Of a stretch of 64,000 nt of DNA, positions 25,371 through 34,260 are shown piece after piece. A model generated the notes under the pieces. The model made no database searches. It had not been told where the DNA came from and saw only the letters and a program-made list of their open reading frames with translations. Both the position numbers and the translations under genes were made by a program. The DNA is from Oscillospiraceae bacterium (GTDB taxonomy: Bacteria; Bacillota; Clostridia; Oscillospirales; Acutalibacteraceae), in the NCBI GenBank assembly GCA_015065585.1, contig SVQC01000005.1, forward strand, positions 1 to 64,000. The letters run 5' to 3'. Position 1 is the first letter of the stretch, and every line of letters starts with the position of its first letter.

Positions 25371-26339
25371 TCACAATGCTCTTTCTGTTTCAAGTGCTTT
25401 TTCTATTATTCTCTCTATATCGCTCATAGAGGATATTTCACCGCACATTCTTCTCATAGCGGCGGCGCCACGTATACCCTTTATGTACCAAGAAGTGTGT
25501 TTTCGGCTCTCCAGCATTGCGGTATGCTCACCCTTATACAGAACCATAAGCTTTACCTGTTCTCTGAGGGCGTTAAGCCTTTGTTCAAGGGTGAAAACAG
25601 GTATTTCTTTATTTTCAAAACCCGCATTTATTTCGGCAAAAACAAAGGGATTTCCCATAGCCCCTCTGCCCACGGCAAGATAGTCACAGCCCGTTTCTTC
25701 TTTCATTCTTTTTGCCGAGGCAAAATCAGTAATATCACCGTTTGCTATTACGGGAATTTTTACGGCTTCTTTTACGGCTTTTATAGTCTTTATATCCACA
25801 GGAGGCGCATACATTTGCTGACGGGTTCTGCCGTGAACCGTAACCGCCGCCGCGCCGCATTCCTCAGCAATTTTTGCAAGGTCAGGCGCATTTAAATTTT
25901 CCTTATCCCAGCCTGTTCGCATTTTAACCGTAACAGGTATATCCACAGACTTTACCACCGCCTCGATTATCTTACCCGCAAGACAAATATCCTTCATCAA
26001 GGCACTTCCGCCGCCGTGTCCTGCAACCTTCGGAGCAGGGCAACCCATATTTATATCGATAAAATCAGGGCAAAGTTCAGCCGCCCTTTTAGCCGCCTCG
26101 CCCATAGAAACGGGGTCGTTTCCGAAAAGCTGAGAGGCAAAGGGACGCTCCTTATCCGAGCAAAAAAGAAGCTGCTGACTTTTCTTATCGCCGCGGCTTA
26201 CGCCTTTGGCGCTGGTCAGCTCTCCTACACAGTATCCCGCGCCGTATTTAATACAGATTTCGCGCATTGCTCTGTCTGCCACCCCTGCCATCGGCGCGAG
26301 GCAGGTGTGGTTTTTAATTTCTATATTTCCTATCTTCAT
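25371..26339 (-). CDS. dusB: tRNA-dihydrouridine synthase (DusB-type)
   Basis: 322 aa, FMN-dependent TIM barrel that reduces uridines in tRNA D-loops with NAD(P)H. Motifs: LAPMAGVADRAMR (about 14), FIDINMGCPAPKV with the catalytic cysteine region (about 93), VKMRTGWD (about 138), VHGRTRQQMY (about 170), IANGDI (about 196) and GRGAMGNPF. Divergent from polA. Confidence 0.93.
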   Translation of the reverse strand: MKIGNIEIKNHTCLAPMAGVADRAMREICIKYGAGYCVGELTSAKGVSRGDKKSQQLLFCSDKERPFASQLFGNDPVSMGEAAKRAAELCPDFIDINMGCPAPKVAGHGGGSALMKDICLAGKIIEAVVKSVDIPVTVKMRTGWDKENLNAPDLAKIAEECGAAAVTVHGRTRQQMYAPPVDIKTIKAVKEAVKIPVIANGDITDFASAKRMKEETGCDYLAVGRGAMGNPFVFAEINAGFENKEIPVFTLEQRLNALREQVKLMVLYKGEHTAMLESRKHTSWYIKGIRGAAAMRRMCGEISSMSDIERIIEKALETERAL

Positions 26340-26402
26340 AGCCCTGTTATTATACCGCCCTTTTTAAATTATGTCAAATTTGAAAATTTTTTAAATTTAA
26401 TG

Positions 26403-26431
26403 ATGACAAACGGTATATTAGTTGTTATAAT
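26403..26431 (+). promoter_or_regulatory. Promoter of the polA operon
   Basis: ATGACA (26403-26408), 17 nt, TATAAT (26426-26431). It is the only clear promoter seen for the long polA-to-aspS gene run. Confidence 0.7.
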
Positions 26432-26469
26432 ATATAATGAGTATTTATTGAGTAAAAGAGGAAGAAAAA

Positions 26470-29010
26470 ATGAAGCTACTTGCCATTGACGGAAACAGCA
26501 TAATTAACCGCGCTTTCTACGGTATCCGTCTGCTTTCCACATCCCGCGGCGTTCACACCAACGCTATTTACGGCTTCATTAATATTTTAAACCGACTTGT
26601 TGAAAAAGAGTCACCCGACGGCGTTGCCGTTGCCTTTGACCTTAAAGCGCCCACCTTCCGCCACCAAAAATACAGCGGTTACAAAGCCGGAAGAAAACCG
26701 ATGCCCGACGAGCTCAGAGAGCAGGTTCCGCTACTTAAAAAATGGCTTACCCTTTACGGCTACCGCGTTATTGAGTGCGAGGGCTTTGAGGCTGACGATA
26801 TTTTAGGGACTCTTGCCCGTATTTGCGAAGACGGTGAAAATTCCTGTGTTATTGCCACCGGCGACCGCGACGCTCTTCAGCTTATCAGCGACAGGGTTCG
26901 GGTTTTACTTTCCGCTACCAAGGCGGGCAAGCCTGAAATTATAACCTACGACAAAGAGGCTCTTTTTAGTACCTACGGTCTTTCCCCTGAACAGATGATA
27001 GAGCTTAAAGCCCTTATGGGAGATACAAGCGATAAAATCCCAGGGGTTTCCGGCGTGGGAGAAAAAACCGCTACCGAGCTTATTAAAAATTTCGGAAGTC
27101 TTGACGGGGTTTACCAGAACCTTGAGAGTCCTCTTATCCGTCCCGCCGTAAAGGCTAAGCTTGAAGCCGACAAGGAAAACGCTTATTTAAGCCACTTTTT
27201 AGGCACTATTTCAAGAAATGCACCTATTTCGGAAAATCTTGAAGATTATCTTCCCGAAAAGCAGGACACAAACGCCCTTGCCTCTTTTATGACCGACCTT
27301 GAGCTTTTCAGGCTTATGGACAGTATGGGTATTAACCCTGTGCAAAGTCAGGAAAGTATTGAGCTGAGCTTGAGCCGTACCGTAAACACTGTTTCCCCCG
27401 AGGATTTTATCGTCTATGATATAGCCGATATAGTCTGTGACCTTGAAAAGGGGGAAATTGCCGTTGTTTCAAAAGATAACGGAACGGTTTTTAAATGCGA
27501 GGATAAAAAACTTCACGATATATTAACTTCAGATATCAAAATACGCGCCTATGACTGTAAGGCTCTTTACCGTTACTCTCTAAGCAACGGCACAGAGCTT
27601 AAAAATGTTGTTTTTGACGCTTTGCTCGCAGGCTATATTGCCGACCCCTCGGCTTCCTCTTATGACATAGACCGTCTTATCGGCAGATACCATATAGCCG
27701 ACGTGGGCGGTTTTGAGGGAATTCTCCGCACCGCCGTTCTTCACGGGCCGGTTTGCGATGCTCTGGAAAAGGAACTTAAAAAAACCGAGCAATTAAAACT
27801 TTTAATAGATATTGAGCTTCCTCTTGCCGAGGTTTTGGCAAGTATGGAATTAACCGGTGTTCTGGTTGATACAAAAGGCATATCCCAAATGGGTGAGGAA
27901 TTAAGCCATCGCATTGAGGCATTACAAAAAGAAATCTATTCTCTTATCGGTTATGAGCTTAATCTTAATTCCCCAAAGCAGTTGGGTATTGCCCTTTTTG
28001 AAGACCTGAAATTACCCGGCGCAAAAAAGACCAAAAGCGGTTATTCCACAAGTGCTGAAATTCTTGAAAATCTAAAATACGAGCATCCCGCCGTAGAAAA
28101 GCTCTTAGAGTACCGACAGCTTTCCAAGCTTAAATCTACCTATTGTGACGGTCTTCTTGCCGCCACGGCTGCTGACGGCAGAATTCACTCTACCTTTAAT
28201 CAGGTTGAAACAAGAACCGGCAGAATAAGTTCTTTAGAACCTAATCTTCAAAATATCCCCGTAAGAAGCGAGGAAGGAAGAAGGCTCCGGAAATTCTTTA
28301 TTGCTGACAAGGGCAAGGTTCTTTGCGACGCCGACTACAGTCAGATTGAGCTTCGCGTCCTCGCCGCAATTTCTGAGGATAAGAATATGATTAACGCCTT
28401 TTCAAGCGGTCTTGATATTCATACCGCCACGGCGACTCAGGTTTTTTCTCTGCCGAATGAAATGGTAACTCCGTCGCTCAGAAGCAAAGCAAAAGCGGTC
28501 AACTTCGGTATCGTTTACGGCATCGGTGCTTTTTCTCTGTCAAAAGACATCGGAGTTACAAGGAAAGAAGCCGACCAATATATAAAGGGGTATCTTACCG
28601 CCTACAGCGGCGTTGACAGCTATATGAAAAAGGTTATTCTCGATGCTAAGGAAAAGGGATTTGTTACCACCCTTTTTGGCAGAAGAAGATATCTTCCCGA
28701 GCTTTCCAGCTCTAATCATATGTTAAAAGCCTTTGGCGAAAGGGTTGCCCGTAACGCTCCTATTCAAGGAACCGCCGCCGATATTATAAAAATCGCTATG
28801 GTAAAGGTTTACAGGGCGCTAAAAGAAAAGCTGCCTTCTGCCCGTCTTATTTTACAGGTGCACGACGAGCTTATAGTTGAATGCAACAAGGAAGATAAGG
28901 AATTCGTTTGCAGTCTTTTATCTAACGAAATGCAAAATTCCGTAAAGCTTGCCGTAAGCCTTATTGCCGATGCGAATTACGGCGAAAGCTGGTACGAGGC
29001 AAAGGGATAA
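26470..29010 (+). CDS. polA: DNA polymerase I
   Basis: 846 aa. 5'-3' exonuclease domain at about 1-290 (IDGNSIINRAFYG, FEADDILGT, ATGDRDALQL, GVSGVGEKTA). A remnant 3'-5' exonuclease-like domain (about 310-460) begins VYDIADIVCD and lacks the D-x-E metal ligands, so proofreading is probably absent. The polymerase domain has motif A DADYSQIELRVLAAIS, motif B RSKAKAVNFGIVYG and motif C QVHDELIVE. It fills gaps and removes RNA primers. First gene of a long operon, 3 nt before the phosphatase-RimI fusion. Confidence 0.96.
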   Translation: MKLLAIDGNSIINRAFYGIRLLSTSRGVHTNAIYGFINILNRLVEKESPDGVAVAFDLKAPTFRHQKYSGYKAGRKPMPDELREQVPLLKKWLTLYGYRVIECEGFEADDILGTLARICEDGENSCVIATGDRDALQLISDRVRVLLSATKAGKPEIITYDKEALFSTYGLSPEQMIELKALMGDTSDKIPGVSGVGEKTATELIKNFGSLDGVYQNLESPLIRPAVKAKLEADKENAYLSHFLGTISRNAPISENLEDYLPEKQDTNALASFMTDLELFRLMDSMGINPVQSQESIELSLSRTVNTVSPEDFIVYDIADIVCDLEKGEIAVVSKDNGTVFKCEDKKLHDILTSDIKIRAYDCKALYRYSLSNGTELKNVVFDALLAGYIADPSASSYDIDRLIGRYHIADVGGFEGILRTAVLHGPVCDALEKELKKTEQLKLLIDIELPLAEVLASMELTGVLVDTKGISQMGEELSHRIEALQKEIYSLIGYELNLNSPKQLGIALFEDLKLPGAKKTKSGYSTSAEILENLKYEHPAVEKLLEYRQLSKLKSTYCDGLLAATAADGRIHSTFNQVETRTGRISSLEPNLQNIPVRSEEGRRLRKFFIADKGKVLCDADYSQIELRVLAAISEDKNMINAFSSGLDIHTATATQVFSLPNEMVTPSLRSKAKAVNFGIVYGIGAFSLSKDIGVTRKEADQYIKGYLTAYSGVDSYMKKVILDAKEKGFVTTLFGRRRYLPELSSSNHMLKAFGERVARNAPIQGTAADIIKIAMVKVYRALKEKLPSARLILQVHDELIVECNKEDKEFVCSLLSNEMQNSVKLAVSLIADANYGESWYEAKG

Positions 29011-29013
29011 ATT

Positions 29014-29865
29014 ATGAATATTATTTTTGTTTGTACCGGCAACACCTGCCGTTCCCCTATGGCTGAGGGATATTTAAAAAGCTTAAATATTGACGGCGTT
29101 TTGGTTTCCTCTGCCGGTCTTGAAGAAAACGGCGCTCCCGTTTCGGAAAATTCCGCCGCCGTAATGCGTGAAATGGGAATTGATATTTCCCTTCATACTT
29201 CCCGCGCTTTAACAAGGGAAGATATAGAAAGCTCAGATAAAATTTACGTTATGACACCTACTCACAAACACTTTTTAGACGGTGTGCTTAAAAATTTTGA
29301 TATAGACGGTAAAAAAATTGAGGTTTTAAGCGAAAAAGGTATTTCCGACCCCTATCTTTCAGATATAGGCGTTTACAGAAAATGTCGCGACGAAATAATA
29401 GAGGCTATAAACAAAATTTTCGGTATTTGCGAAGCTCCCGTTTTGAGCCTTGATAAAAATGATGCCGAGACTATAGAAAAAATCGAAAAAGCCTGTTTTA
29501 GCACCCCCTGGAGTATAAACAGCATAAATGAAGCCATAGAGCACAACAATATTTTCCTTGGCATAAAAGAAAATGAAACCCTTATAGGTTATATAAGCTT
29601 CAACTGTCTTTTTGACGAATGTTATATAGGCAATATTGCCGTGCTTCCGGAATATAGACAAAAGGGAGTAGCAAAAAAGCTTCTTAGCAGCGCTATTGCT
29701 TTATCAATCGAAATGAACGCCGCTTTTATAAGCCTTGAGGTTCGCGAAAGCAACTCTCCTGCCATAAATCTTTATAAAAAATTTGGTTTTAAAGAGGAAG
29801 GCAGACGGAAAAATTATTACGAGCATCCTAAGGAGGATGCTATTATACTTACAAGAAGGTTCTGA
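29014..29865 (+). CDS. Fusion: low-molecular-weight protein arginine phosphatase-like + RimI-type N-acetyltransferase
   Basis: 283 aa. Residues about 1-140 are a low-molecular-weight phosphatase. The loop is VCTGNTCRSPMAEG with the Thr typical of YwlE-type arginine phosphatases, and the aspartate loop is SDPY. Residues about 143-283 are a GNAT domain of the RimI type: CFSTPWS, YIGNIAVLPEYRQKGVAKKLL (acetyl-CoA binding), then LEVRESNSPAINLYKKFGF. One uninterrupted frame with no internal start preceded by a ribosome binding site, so a real fusion. RimI next to tsaD is a familiar arrangement; here rimI is welded to the phosphatase. The coupling of protein arginine dephosphorylation to ribosomal-protein acetylation is unexplained. 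Confidence 0.92.
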   Translation: MNIIFVCTGNTCRSPMAEGYLKSLNIDGVLVSSAGLEENGAPVSENSAAVMREMGIDISLHTSRALTREDIESSDKIYVMTPTHKHFLDGVLKNFDIDGKKIEVLSEKGISDPYLSDIGVYRKCRDEIIEAINKIFGICEAPVLSLDKNDAETIEKIEKACFSTPWSINSINEAIEHNNIFLGIKENETLIGYISFNCLFDECYIGNIAVLPEYRQKGVAKKLLSSAIALSIEMNAAFISLEVRESNSPAINLYKKFGFKEEGRRKNYYEHPKEDAIILTRRF

Positions 29866-29868
29866 TTT

Positions 29869-30879
29869 ATGAAAATTCTCAGTATTGAATCGTCCTGTGA
29901 CGAAACAAGCGCCGCCGTTACATGCGGCAGAGAAGTTCTTTCAAACATAATATCCACACAGATTGATGAGCACCGTATATACGGCGGTGTCGTTCCCGAA
30001 ATCGCTTCACGAAGACACTGTGAAAACATTGCCGCCGTTGTAAACGAGGCAATCAGTACTGCGGGGGTTACCTACGACGATATTGACGCCGTTGCCGTTA
30101 CCGCCTATCCCGGTTTAATCGGCGCTCTGCTTACCGGCGTTAATTTTGCAAAGGGTCTTAGTCTTTCTCTATCAAAGCCTCTTATTGCCGTTCATCATCT
30201 TCGCGGTCACATAGCCGCAAATTACCTTACCCATAAAGAATTGAAGCCTCCTTTTTTATGTCTTGTGGTTTCAGGCGGTAACACCGTAATTTGCAGTGTT
30301 AAGGATTATACCGATTTTTCTGTTATCGGTCAGACCCTTGACGATGCGGCGGGGGAATGTTTTGATAAATGCGCAAGGGCTATGGGGTTGCCTTATCCCG
30401 GCGGAGTTAATCTCGATAAAGTTGCAGCAGGCAGTGACGAGAGCCTTTTCCCTCTCCCCACACCCAAAAGCGGCGGCGGAGAATATGATTTTAGTTTCTC
30501 AGGCCTTAAAACCGCCGTTCTTAATCTTATCCACAACAAAAAGCAAAAGGGCGAGGATATTGACATTCCTGCCCTATGCGGAACTCTAAGAAAAAAGGTT
30601 TGCGATATTCTTATAAGCAAAACTATTTCTGCCGCAAAGGAAAACGGCTTTAAGAAAATAGTTCTTGCCGGGGGTGTCAGTGCCAACAGCGAACTTAGAG
30701 AAAGAATGAAAAACGAATGTGAAAAGCAAGGCTTTTCCTTCTTTACTCCCGAGCTTAAATACTGCGGTGACAACGCCGCTATGATTGGCGCTCAGGCTTA
30801 TTATGAATTTATGGCAGGAAACATAGCCGATTTATCCCTTAACGCTTCTGCCACCAAAGATATAACTAATACCGATTAA
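29869..30879 (+). CDS. tsaD: tRNA N6-threonylcarbamoyladenosine transferase
   Basis: 336 aa, ASKHA fold. ILSIESSCDETSAAV start, HHLRGHIAAN metal site (two His), GGNT, GQTLDDAAGE and VLAGGVSANSELR are all present. It transfers the threonylcarbamoyl group to A37 of ANN-decoding tRNAs, working with TsaB and TsaE, which are not in this window. It begins 3 nt after the fusion gene. Confidence 0.96.
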   Translation: MKILSIESSCDETSAAVTCGREVLSNIISTQIDEHRIYGGVVPEIASRRHCENIAAVVNEAISTAGVTYDDIDAVAVTAYPGLIGALLTGVNFAKGLSLSLSKPLIAVHHLRGHIAANYLTHKELKPPFLCLVVSGGNTVICSVKDYTDFSVIGQTLDDAAGECFDKCARAMGLPYPGGVNLDKVAAGSDESLFPLPTPKSGGGEYDFSFSGLKTAVLNLIHNKKQKGEDIDIPALCGTLRKKVCDILISKTISAAKENGFKKIVLAGGVSANSELRERMKNECEKQGFSFFTPELKYCGDNAAMIGAQAYYEFMAGNIADLSLNASATKDITNTD

Positions 30880-30891
30880 GGAAGTGTTTTT

Positions 30892-31782
30892 ATGAAAAGA
30901 CTTTTACTTATCGTTAACCCTGCTTCCGGTACTGGAAAAATCAAAACACAGCTTTTTCACGTGGTTAATATTTTATCCCAGCAGTATGAAGTTACGGTTT
31001 ATATTACAAGAAAAAGAGGCGACGCCACAGTTTATGCAGAAACTCTTGACAGCTCCTTTGACACCATAGTTGTCTGCGGCGGTGACGGTACGCTGAACGA
31101 GGTCGTTACCGGTCTTATTAAAAACAAGAATTCATACCGTTTAGGTTATATTCCCTCAGGTACCCTTAACGAATGGTCCAGCGGTCTTAAAATTTCAAGA
31201 GATATGAAAAAAGCCGCCCTTGATGTTCTTTTTAACAATACCATTCCTTTAGACCTAGGCAAATTCAATGACAATTATTTTACCTATACCGCTTCCTTTG
31301 GGGCATTTACCGAAGCTTCTTACTCTGCTCCTCAGGATATAAAGAACCTGCTTGGTAAGCTTGCTTACTTCTTTGAGGGCATTAAAACCCTCGAAAGCAT
31401 ACGCCCGATTCCACTTAAGATAACCTGCGGAGATAGAGTTATTGAAGACAACTTCGTTTTCGGAACCATTTCAAATTCTCTGTCTGTGGGCGGTGTGGTT
31501 CATTATAACGAAACTGTTGTTGAGCTTTCTGACGGCGAATTTGAAGTTCTTTTGCTTCATTACCCTAAAACGCTTAACGACTTAAACAATCTTATTACGG
31601 GTATTTTAACCCGCGACCTTAACCGCGATGGTATTACCTTTTTACAGACAAATAAGGTATTTATCGAAAATGCAGGAAACGTGGAGTGGACTCTTGACGG
31701 CGAGTATGTTGCTCCGCAGGACAAAATAGTTATAGAAAATCTTCACAAGGCGGCAACCTTTATCGTACCGCCAAAGAAGTAA
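30892..31782 (+). CDS. Diacylglycerol/lipid kinase (YegS/DgkB family)
   Basis: 296 aa. LLIVNPASGTGK at the N-terminus, VVCGGDGTLNEVV (about residue 62) nucleotide motif, GTLNEW, and a C-terminal beta-rich domain. Phosphorylates diacylglycerol or a related lipid, returning it to phospholipid or lipoteichoic acid synthesis. Within the operon between tsaD and mreB, it fits an envelope role. Confidence 0.9.
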   Translation: MKRLLLIVNPASGTGKIKTQLFHVVNILSQQYEVTVYITRKRGDATVYAETLDSSFDTIVVCGGDGTLNEVVTGLIKNKNSYRLGYIPSGTLNEWSSGLKISRDMKKAALDVLFNNTIPLDLGKFNDNYFTYTASFGAFTEASYSAPQDIKNLLGKLAYFFEGIKTLESIRPIPLKITCGDRVIEDNFVFGTISNSLSVGGVVHYNETVVELSDGEFEVLLLHYPKTLNDLNNLITGILTRDLNRDGITFLQTNKVFIENAGNVEWTLDGEYVAPQDKIVIENLHKAATFIVPPKK

Positions 31783-31814
31783 AAATATTAATTTAAAAAG
31801 GGAAGAAAAAAATA

Positions 31815-32834
31815 ATGTTCACTAGAGATATCGGAGTAGACCTTGGAAGCGCTACGACCTTGGTCTGCGTAAAAGGAAAAGGAATTATTATGAGAGAGCC
31901 CTCTGTTGTTGCTTACGACGTAAGAAACGACGCCGTTAGAGCAGTAGGAAGTGAGGCTAAAAATATGATAGGCCGTACCCCCGGCTCTATTATTGCGGTG
32001 CGTCCTCTGAAGGACGGCGTTATTGCCGACTTCGACGTTACCGCCGCCATGCTTAAAAGATTTATAAGTCAGGCTCTTAAGGGCTCGCTTTTTTCAAGAG
32101 TACGTATGGTTATCTGCATACCTGCCGGTGTTACCGAGGTTGAAAGCCGAGCTGTTTACGATGCAGCAAAAACTGCGGGCGCTGCTGAAATTGACCTTAT
32201 TGAAGAGCCTATGGCTGCCGCTGTAGGCGCGGGACTTCCCATTTGGGACGCGGCAGGTAATATGGTTGCCGATATAGGCGGCGGCACTACCGATGTTGCC
32301 GTTATTTCCCTCGGCGACATCGTTACCAGTCAGTCGCTCCGTATGGCAGGAGACGACCTTGACCAAGCAATTATTCAGTACGTAAAAAGAAAACACAATC
32401 TTCTTATAGGTGAACGCACCGCCGAGCAGATTAAAATTGAAATCGGCTCTGCGCTTCCTTATGAGGACGAAAAGGTTATTGAAATTCGTGGCAGAAATGT
32501 AGTTGACGGTCTTCCCAAAAACATAAATATTTCCTCCGCCGAAGCAAGAGAGGCTATGGCAGGCGTTATAAAGCAGATTGTTGATACCGTTCGCAGTACC
32601 CTTGAAAAAACTCCTCCTGAGCTTAGCGCAGACATTATCGACAGAGGCATTACCCTTACTGGCGGTACTGCTATGCTTCGCGGTCTTGCCGAGCTTATTG
32701 CAAGAGAAACGGGTATGCCGGTGCAAATTGCCCCCAATCCCATTGATTGCGTTGTTCTTGGCACCGAAAAGCGACTTGACGGCAGTAACGGTTTCGAAAA
32801 CTATGTTTTCCGTCAGGTAAAACGATTCAGATAG
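31815..32834 (+). CDS. mreB: Rod shape-determining protein MreB/Mbl
   Basis: 339 aa actin homologue. Motifs: DIGVDLGSATTLVCVKGKGI phosphate loop, ADIGGGTTDVAV phosphate 2 (about 154), EEPMAAAVGAG, and ITLTGGTAMLRGL adenosine site. It organises the elongation machinery under the membrane. GGGAAG upstream. Followed by mreC and mreD, the standard order. Confidence 0.95.
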   Translation: MFTRDIGVDLGSATTLVCVKGKGIIMREPSVVAYDVRNDAVRAVGSEAKNMIGRTPGSIIAVRPLKDGVIADFDVTAAMLKRFISQALKGSLFSRVRMVICIPAGVTEVESRAVYDAAKTAGAAEIDLIEEPMAAAVGAGLPIWDAAGNMVADIGGGTTDVAVISLGDIVTSQSLRMAGDDLDQAIIQYVKRKHNLLIGERTAEQIKIEIGSALPYEDEKVIEIRGRNVVDGLPKNINISSAEAREAMAGVIKQIVDTVRSTLEKTPPELSADIIDRGITLTGGTAMLRGLAELIARETGMPVQIAPNPIDCVVLGTEKRLDGSNGFENYVFRQVKRFR

Positions 32835-32847
32835 GAGAAAAATTATT

Positions 32848-33708
32848 ATGCGATTTTTCCTGAGAACCCGCAGATTTAAAATCTGCATGGGCGTTATTGC
32901 CTTGGTTATTGCAGGGGCTGTTGCCATTAATATTATCGGAGGAATCTTCTCCCCCGGCTCAAGTATTATGGGCGTAATTATTTCTCCCTTTCAGGATATG
33001 GCTACGGGTTTTAGCAACGCTATTAACGATTTCGGCAAGAAGTTTACCGAAGGCAACGCTCTGCTTCTTGAAAATCAGGAGCTTAAAGAGGAACTTGACA
33101 CCCTTCGTAAAAATGCCGCCGACCTTGACAGCATAAAAAGAGAAAACGAATTTTTCAGAGAATATCTTGAAATCAAGGACAAAAACCCAGATTTTACCTT
33201 TTGCGATGCCCGTCTTATTTCGGTGGACAAGGATGATTCCTACAGAAACTTTATAATTAATAAAGGCTCTGCTACCGGAATAAGTCAGTATGACCCCGTT
33301 ATTATAGGCAATTCTCTTGTGGGTTACGTAAGTCAGGTTGGTCTTACCACCTCTAAGGTAACCACTATTTTAAGCCCCGAAATTACCCTTGGCGCTAATG
33401 ACAGCCGTACAGGAGATGCCGGTATTTTAACGGGCACCGCCGATTATGCGGCAGAAAAGAAGGTTAAGCTGTATAATCTTGCCCGTTCCTGCAATGTGGT
33501 TGTGGGCGACACCATAGTAACCTCCGGCGAGGGTCTTTTTCCAGAAGGCTTTCTTATCGGCAGTGTAGATACCATTAAAAATGACACCTACACCTCCTCC
33601 CTTTACGCAACCGTAACTCCTTTTGTAGATTTTGATGAAATCCGAAACGTTATGGTTATTACCCATTTTGACGGTCAGGGCGTTCTTGGCGCAAAGGAGA
33701 GCGAATAA
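32848..33708 (+). CDS. mreC: Rod shape-determining protein MreC
   Basis: 286 aa. One N-terminal membrane helix (about 12-32), a coiled-coil segment (about 65-100, LLLENQELKEELDTLRKNA), then the beta-barrel domain with NKGSATGIS and TSGEGLFPEGFLIG. Links cytoplasmic MreB with periplasm-side synthases. 13 nt after mreB. Confidence 0.94.
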   Translation: MRFFLRTRRFKICMGVIALVIAGAVAINIIGGIFSPGSSIMGVIISPFQDMATGFSNAINDFGKKFTEGNALLLENQELKEELDTLRKNAADLDSIKRENEFFREYLEIKDKNPDFTFCDARLISVDKDDSYRNFIINKGSATGISQYDPVIIGNSLVGYVSQVGLTTSKVTTILSPEITLGANDSRTGDAGILTGTADYAAEKKVKLYNLARSCNVVVGDTIVTSGEGLFPEGFLIGSVDTIKNDTYTSSLYATVTPFVDFDEIRNVMVITHFDGQGVLGAKESE

Positions 33709-33711
33709 ACT

Positions 33712-34239
33712 ATGTTTTCTGAGAAAAAATACGCTTTCCCTTTAATTGAAAGTATATTGGCATTTGTTATTTTTCTGCTTCACTATACCGGTCTTCTCGA
33801 CCTTACTGTTTACACCGCTTCCCCCTTTATTCTTTTACCCCTTTGCATTGCCATTGCGGTTTTCAGAGGGGAGCTTGCCGGTCTTATTTTCGGACTTGTT
33901 ATAGGTGTTGCCTGTGATGCCTGCGCCTCCTCAACCACCTGCTTCAACTCCGTTACCCTTATGCTTACAGGCTTTCTTGTAGGTATACTTTCTAAACATA
34001 TATTTAACAAAAACTTTAAGGGTACTTTTGCCCTTGCTCTTCTTTCCTGCGCCGTTTATTTTGCGGCAAAATGGTTTATTTTTTACCTTTTACCCGATGT
34101 GCAGGGGAAAATTTATTTTCTTTTGTATCACTCCCTTACCAGCGCTTTTTACACCACCCTTTTCATTATTCCTTTTTATTATCTTGAAAAGTGGGTGCTT
34201 AGCGAAAGGCGCCCAAGGGACAAGCAGTATATACGATGA
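33712..34239 (+). CDS. mreD: Rod shape-determining protein MreD
   Basis: 175 aa with five or six membrane helices and the FRGELAGLIFGLVIGV core. Membrane partner of MreC in the elongasome. It starts 3 nt after mreC. Sequence is poorly conserved in the family, so the call rests on topology plus position. Confidence 0.9.
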   Translation: MFSEKKYAFPLIESILAFVIFLLHYTGLLDLTVYTASPFILLPLCIAIAVFRGELAGLIFGLVIGVACDACASSTTCFNSVTLMLTGFLVGILSKHIFNKNFKGTFALALLSCAVYFAAKWFIFYLLPDVQGKIYFLLYHSLTSAFYTTLFIIPFYYLEKWVLSERRPRDKQYIR

Positions 34240-34260
34240 TTTTATTTTTGATGAAAGGCG

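Noticed and set aside
32094-32927. 277-aa open frame antisense to mreB
   Set aside because: It is the shadow of a strongly conserved mreB frame; composition is that of reversed coding and no ribosome binding site precedes it.
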